64,000 nt of DNA from IMG/VR virus record IMGVR_UViG_3300046007_014223, positions 18,802 through 82,801 of that record, one strand, 5' to 3'. Position 1 is the stretch's first letter. Each line of letters begins with the position of its first letter. Below the pieces are notes generated by a model. It searched no databases. It was given only the letters and a program-made list of their open reading frames with translations, and was not told where the DNA came from. Below, piece by piece: positions 60,248 to 64,000 of the stretch. The position numbers were made by a program, and so were the translations under genes. Origin of the DNA: a virus.

Positions 60248-63200
60248 TATAGTCTCTTTTTAAGTTCTTCTACTTCAGCTTTCAAGGCCTCATAATCTTT
60301 TGTAAGCTCTTTAATTGCATTAACTAAGACAGGTATGATATAGTCAGGTGTTAACGAAAGTTTTTCTGTATCATCTATACTTGCGATTACAGGATTATCA
60401 CCCTCAAGTTGTGATATTTCTTGTGCACTAAATCCGTATCTCTTTCTGGTATCAGAAATTTCACCGGTTTCACGGTTTTTAAATGAGTAAGCGATAGGAT
60501 TAACATTACTTAAAAATCCCTTACCATGAGGTACAGGGCCAAATATACACTTATCGCGAATATCAGACACTGTTGACCAACCAATTTGAATTTGAGCGCA
60601 AGTGTGGGCGCTATTGCCCATAATGATACGGTTAGATTGTGTGGTAATGTTAGCAAGGCCAGTAGCTCCTACCCCGCTGTAGGATCCAAAAAATAGATTA
60701 TTACTACCTGTAGTATTTGCACAACCTGCACGATCTCCGAAGAAGTTATTATTATTACCTGTGGTGTTATAAAATCCTGTAGCTTTGCCTAAGAATGTAT
60801 TATTGTAACCTGTGGTGTTACATGCACCTGCCGCTTGCCCCATGAAGTTATTATCATTGGCTGTTGTACGATAACCCGCTCTTTCCCCAAAGAAGTTGTT
60901 ATATTTCCCTGTGGTATTAAAATATCCTGCGTTACATCCAAAGAAATTATTATAAGATCCAGTTGTATTACAATATCCTGTAGAATTTCCAAAGAAGATA
61001 TTAAATTTACCTGTTGTGTTATAACGACCCGCATCAGCCCCAAAGAAGGTATTGCAAGCGCCTATTGTATTTGAACAACCTGCTGCACTACCTATAAAAA
61101 TATTTTTAGCACCTGTTGTGTTGTTACGACCAGCTAAATTGCCCAGGAAAACATTATTATCGCCGATGGTATTAGAAAGACCAGCACTATGTCCGATGAA
61201 AATGTTTCTTGTTCCTGTCGTGTTGCTGTACCCAGCACCTAACCCTGCAAAAAAATTATAATTGCCTGTTGTATTGTATTTTCCTGCACTATCTCCGAGG
61301 AAAATATTTCTATTACCTGTCGTTGTGTCTCTACCTGCTTGTTCACCAATAATAATATTATCTTGAGCTGTTGTGACATTAGCTCCTGCACAAAAACCTA
61401 CAAAGAAATTTCTGGATCCTGATGTTATTGAGTTACCAGCTAAACAACCTAAAGTTATATTTTTTAAACAAGAGTCAATCTTAAATTTTGAGGTACCTCC
61501 CGTAGCCATTATAATGACGTTACTGGTAGAAGCAGTTAATCCAACATTTCCTGTGACACAACCAAAGATAATATTATCATTACCTGTTACAATGTTTCCA
61601 CCACCGCAACAGCCGAGAATAATATTTCTAGAGCCGCTAACTAAACAAGCACCTGCTTCAGATCCGATGATGTTATTATGATTACCGTCAGCTAACATGT
61701 ATCCGCCACGATAACCTATAATGTTATTTAAAGATCCGCTGTTAACTGACGCCGCAGCACACAGTCCAAAGAAGTTATTACAACTTCCAGATGAATTAAA
61801 ATATCCTGCGAAAGATCCAATGAAATTGTTATATTTCCCCGATGAACCGATAGTTCCCGCCCCTGCGCTAACTCCAAAATAGTTATTATAACATCCCGTT
61901 GTAACACCACTGCCCGCTGAGGATCCTATGAAAGAATTATTTCGTCCAGTAGATATACGAATACCCGAACAAGTACCCAAATTAATATTATTGCACACAC
62001 CATCTATTTCAAGTCTCGGTACCCCTCCCGTAGACATAATAATCACGTTACTGGTAGAGGATGTTAACCCCACGCAAGAAGTTAAGCAACCGAAAATTAT
62101 ATTATCATTACCAGTAGCTACATTACCTCCTGAATAATGTCCTAAGTAAATGTGTCTTGAGCCTGAAGTGTTTGTGTCTCCTGCATAACAACCCATGAAT
62201 ATATTATGGCAACCTGTTGTGTTCAAGAACCCGGAACATAATCCAGCGAAGAAATTATGACAGCCTGTAGTATTACAAAAACCTGTACATAGACCAAAAA
62301 AGTTATTATAACAACCTGAAGTATTACGAAAACCTGAATAACTTCCGATGAAGTTATTATTTTTTCCTGCAAGATTACAATTACCTGTATTTCTTCCAAA
62401 GAAGTTATTGCAACTTCCGGTTGTATTAAAACGACCAGCACTTCTTCCAAAGAAGTTATTATAACAACCTGATGTATTACTATAGCCAGAAAGAGTTCCA
62501 AAGAAAAAATTATTATTCGGTGCATCAACCTTAACTATTTGACTACCACCAGTAGCCATAATAATGACGTTACTAGTAGCATCAGACAATCCAACACAAG
62601 AGGCTAAGCAACCAAATATGATATTATCATTGCCTGTTGTTACATTACCTCCTGAATAAACCCCCAAGTAAATGTTTCTATCACCTGTTGTGTTTTCACA
62701 TCCTGAAAAGTTGCCTAAAAATGTGTTACACCTTCCTGTGGTGTTCAATGCCCCGGTTGCATATCCAAAGAATACGTTATTAGAACCAGAGCAATTTTTA
62801 CGCCCAGCTATAGCACCTACAAATGAATTTTGTGCAGCTCCTGCACAAGAATTGCATCTTCCTGCCTGATTGCCGATAAAAACATTATTATTTGTAGTTA
62901 TATTGCAGTGTCCGGCGTATTTACCCAAAAATACATTATCATTTCCGGTTGTATTACATGATCCTGCACAACTTCCTAGAAATACATTATACGCCCCGTT
63001 AGTATTTCTTAAACCTGCACAATGACCTGCAAAAAAGTTTCTGCAGCCAATGGTATTGCAACCCCCAGCGAAAGCCCCAATGAAGGTGTTATAAATTCCA
63101 GTGGTGTTTCTATATCCAGCATTACTACCCATAAAGATATTATAGTTACCTCTTGTATTATACCTTCCAGCATCTTTTCCTATAAAGGTGTTGTACGATC

Positions 63201-64000
63201 CTGTAGTAGTAGCCATCCCTGCACGTAAACCAAAGAAGGTATTATGGACAGCTGTTAGACCTGGAATAGGTCCTGCTTTAATTGAACTTACCCCGGCACA
63301 TTCACCAACATAAAAATTAGTATAGTTCCCCGCAACATAAAGCCGTGTAATACCCGCCGTTGACATAATTATTTGGTTAGAATCTATGGTAGAGTTATTA
63401 TTAAACCATATATTACCTGTGACACACCCAAAGATAATATTATCACTACCTGTTGTAATATTACCCCCTGCACATGTTCCAACGAGGAAATTTCTACTGC
63501 CTGAGGTAATTAAATTGCCTGCACAAGCCCCGAGGATTGTGTTAAATCCTCCTGATGTTATCTTAAATCCTGAACCAGGCCCAACAATAAAGTTTGGATT
63601 TGAAGTAGTTAAACTTCCAACTGAGGTTTGTGTACATGAGAAAATTGTTTCGTTAGTTTTGTCAAATTGTTGAGTTACGGCCGGAGCAGATGTGCAATAT
63701 GTTGCTGTTGTAACTGCAGTCACGTGACCGCGATCATCAACTGTAATAGATGCAATACCTGAACCGCCTTGTGCTCCAGTTAAAGTAGAGGTATCAGCGT
63801 GATTAACTGTAATTACATTACCTTCATCATTATTGCCTGTAACAGTGATTGCAGTTCCCGCTACAACTCTATCAGTATAGTTTCCTGACGTATTAGTTCC
63901 AAGTGCAATATCAATTGTCGTATCACTTGCACTTGTTATTCTACCTGTTCTATCAACAGTGAATGTACCTACACTGCTAGCTGTACCATATGTCGCTGGA
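60247..64000 (-). CDS. giant repeat tail-fibre protein with S74 chaperone, start beyond the window
   Basis: The frame stays open past a possible GTG at 63723 to the window end, and the added residues continue the fibre theme (GTNTSGNYTDRVVAG, EGNVITVNHADTST), so the gene is cut by the window. At least 1250 residues are visible. The centre (about 60690-63600) has 17-residue repeats broken by four divider segments with GNDNIIFGC and SNVIIMATGG. The C-terminus is an S74 chaperone (SDIRDKCIFGPVPHG, KRYGFSAQEISQLEG) followed by a coiled coil (DYEALKAEVEELKKRL), very similar to the end of the 46878-51086 fibre. Confidence 0.9.
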   Translation of the reverse strand, partial: PATYGTASSVGTFTVDRTGRITSASDTTIDIALGTNTSGNYTDRVVAGTAITVTGNNDEGNVITVNHADTSTLTGAQGGSGIASITVDDRGHVTAVTTATYCTSAPAVTQQFDKTNETIFSCTQTSVGSLTTSNPNFIVGPGSGFKITSGGFNTILGACAGNLITSGSRNFLVGTCAGGNITTGSDNIIFGCVTGNIWFNNNSTIDSNQIIMSTAGITRLYVAGNYTNFYVGECAGVSSIKAGPIPGLTAVHNTFFGLRAGMATTTGSYNTFIGKDAGRYNTRGNYNIFMGSNAGYRNTTGIYNTFIGAFAGGCNTIGCRNFFAGHCAGLRNTNGAYNVFLGSCAGSCNTTGNDNVFLGKYAGHCNITTNNNVFIGNQAGRCNSCAGAAQNSFVGAIAGRKNCSGSNNVFFGYATGALNTTGRCNTFLGNFSGCENTTGDRNIYLGVYSGGNVTTGNDNIIFGCLASCVGLSDATSNVIIMATGGSQIVKVDAPNNNFFFGTLSGYSNTSGCYNNFFGRSAGRFNTTGSCNNFFGRNTGNCNLAGKNNNFIGSYSGFRNTSGCYNNFFGLCTGFCNTTGCHNFFAGLCSGFLNTTGCHNIFMGCYAGDTNTSGSRHIYLGHYSGGNVATGNDNIIFGCLTSCVGLTSSTSNVIIMSTGGVPRLEIDGVCNNINLGTCSGIRISTGRNNSFIGSSAGSGVTTGCYNNYFGVSAGAGTIGSSGKYNNFIGSFAGYFNSSGSCNNFFGLCAAASVNSGSLNNIIGYRGGYMLADGNHNNIIGSEAGACLVSGSRNIILGCCGGGNIVTGNDNIIFGCVTGNVGLTASTSNVIIMATGGTSKFKIDSCLKNITLGCLAGNSITSGSRNFFVGFCAGANVTTAQDNIIIGEQAGRDTTTGNRNIFLGDSAGKYNTTGNYNFFAGLGAGYSNTTGTRNIFIGHSAGLSNTIGDNNVFLGNLAGRNNTTGAKNIFIGSAAGCSNTIGACNTFFGADAGRYNTTGKFNIFFGNSTGYCNTTGSYNNFFGCNAGYFNTTGKYNNFFGERAGYRTTANDNNFMGQAAGACNTTGYNNTFLGKATGFYNTTGNNNNFFGDRAGCANTTGSNNLFFGSYSGVGATGLANITTQSNRIIMGNSAHTCAQIQIGWSTVSDIRDKCIFGPVPHGKGFLSNVNPIAYSFKNRETGEISDTRKRYGFSAQEISQLEGDNPVIASIDDTEKLSLTPDYIIPVLVNAIKELTKDYEALKAEVEELKKRL
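60690..63600 (-). repeat. interrupted 51-bp repeat array with four divider cassettes
   Basis: The 17-residue repeat occurs in several blocks separated by segments coding GNDNIIFGC then SNVIIM(A/S)TGG and a short KVD/EID-like strand. Dividers lie near 61470-61590, 61985-62115, 62510-62640 and 63310-63450. Confidence 0.85.

Noticed and set aside
48010-62869. Plus-strand open frames opposite the fibre repeats
   Set aside because: They are periodic shadows of the repeats on the other strand, rich in Lys-Lys-Leu and Pro-Ala, with no ribosome sites.
47330-63600. 51-bp repeats as a CRISPR array or iteron origin
   Set aside because: Units are contiguous without spacers, in frame, and translate into a regular 17-residue protein repeat in genes with good starts and C-terminal domains.
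63721-63723. GTG as the start of the last fibre gene
   Set aside because: The frame is open to the window end and the upstream residues continue fibre-type sequence, so the real start lies outside.
1-64000. tRNA genes
   Set aside because: Gaps between genes are mostly under 100 bases and I saw no cloverleaf with a GTTCRA-type arm; a tRNA scan was not possible.

Overview
The window is part of the genome of a large T4-like myovirus. The low-GC DNA carries the contiguous T4-type morphogenesis block (gp13-gp14-gp15-gp16-gp17-gp18-gp19-gp20-gp67-gp21-gp22-gp23), followed by UvsY, UvsW, the late sigma factor gp55 and the recombination nuclease gp46/gp47. Gene order, the inserted domain in gp13, the CobS-like gene and the style of the fibre genes resemble marine and freshwater cyanophage or pelagiphage-type T4 relatives. 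No photosynthesis gene is visible, so a cyanobacterial host is not shown. The LPS-type sugar genes suggest a Gram-negative host. Almost everything is on the minus strand; only the first two genes (1-1619) are on the plus strand.

Layout: (1) 1-10575 is a surface-sugar region. A plus-strand SDR/AroB-like pair converges, at an embedded bidirectional terminator, on a long minus-strand operon: Gmd, GDP-fucose-synthase/ColC-like, ColD-like, a small protein, GT9-like, GT10 fucosyltransferase-like, two further glycosyltransferase-like proteins, an RfbH-like dehydrase and an HpcH-like aldolase. The operon starts at a T4-type late promoter behind a terminator. (2) 10661-14043 is a MoxR/CobS-like AAA ATPase plus a VWA protein with an HEVGH site. 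The ATPase gene has a perfect TTGACA-N17-TATAAT promoter. (3) 14141-17408 holds peptide deformylase, gp46 and gp47. (4) 17405-23693 is an eight-gene 7-deazaguanine cassette: QueE, FolE, DpdA, QueF, QueC, a stand-alone class II glutamine amidotransferase, QueD and a YhhQ-type transporter. It very probably makes and inserts a modified 7-deazaguanine into phage DNA. (5) 23740-27464 holds gp55, UvsW, UvsY and a glycosyltransferase. (6) 27480-41555 is the virion assembly block, including two small genes (gp67-like and a 43-residue protein). (7) 41601-46853 is a second sugar/sulfation island: a P-loop kinase/nucleotidyltransferase fusion, a sulfotransferase and four glycosyltransferase-like proteins, two of them paralogues of genes elsewhere in the window. 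(8) 46878-64000 is a fibre region with three very large repeat proteins, two LamG proteins and three smaller structural proteins. The fibres contain 17-residue Cys-rich repeats, 119-residue tandem repeats and S74 chaperone tails. One of the smaller proteins is almost entirely an exact 18-residue repeat.

The most interesting systems are the DNA-modification cassette with a split amidotransferase/QueC pair beside a canonical QueF and an importer, the late-expressed 3,6-dideoxyhexose-type sugar operon, and the modular repeat fibres.
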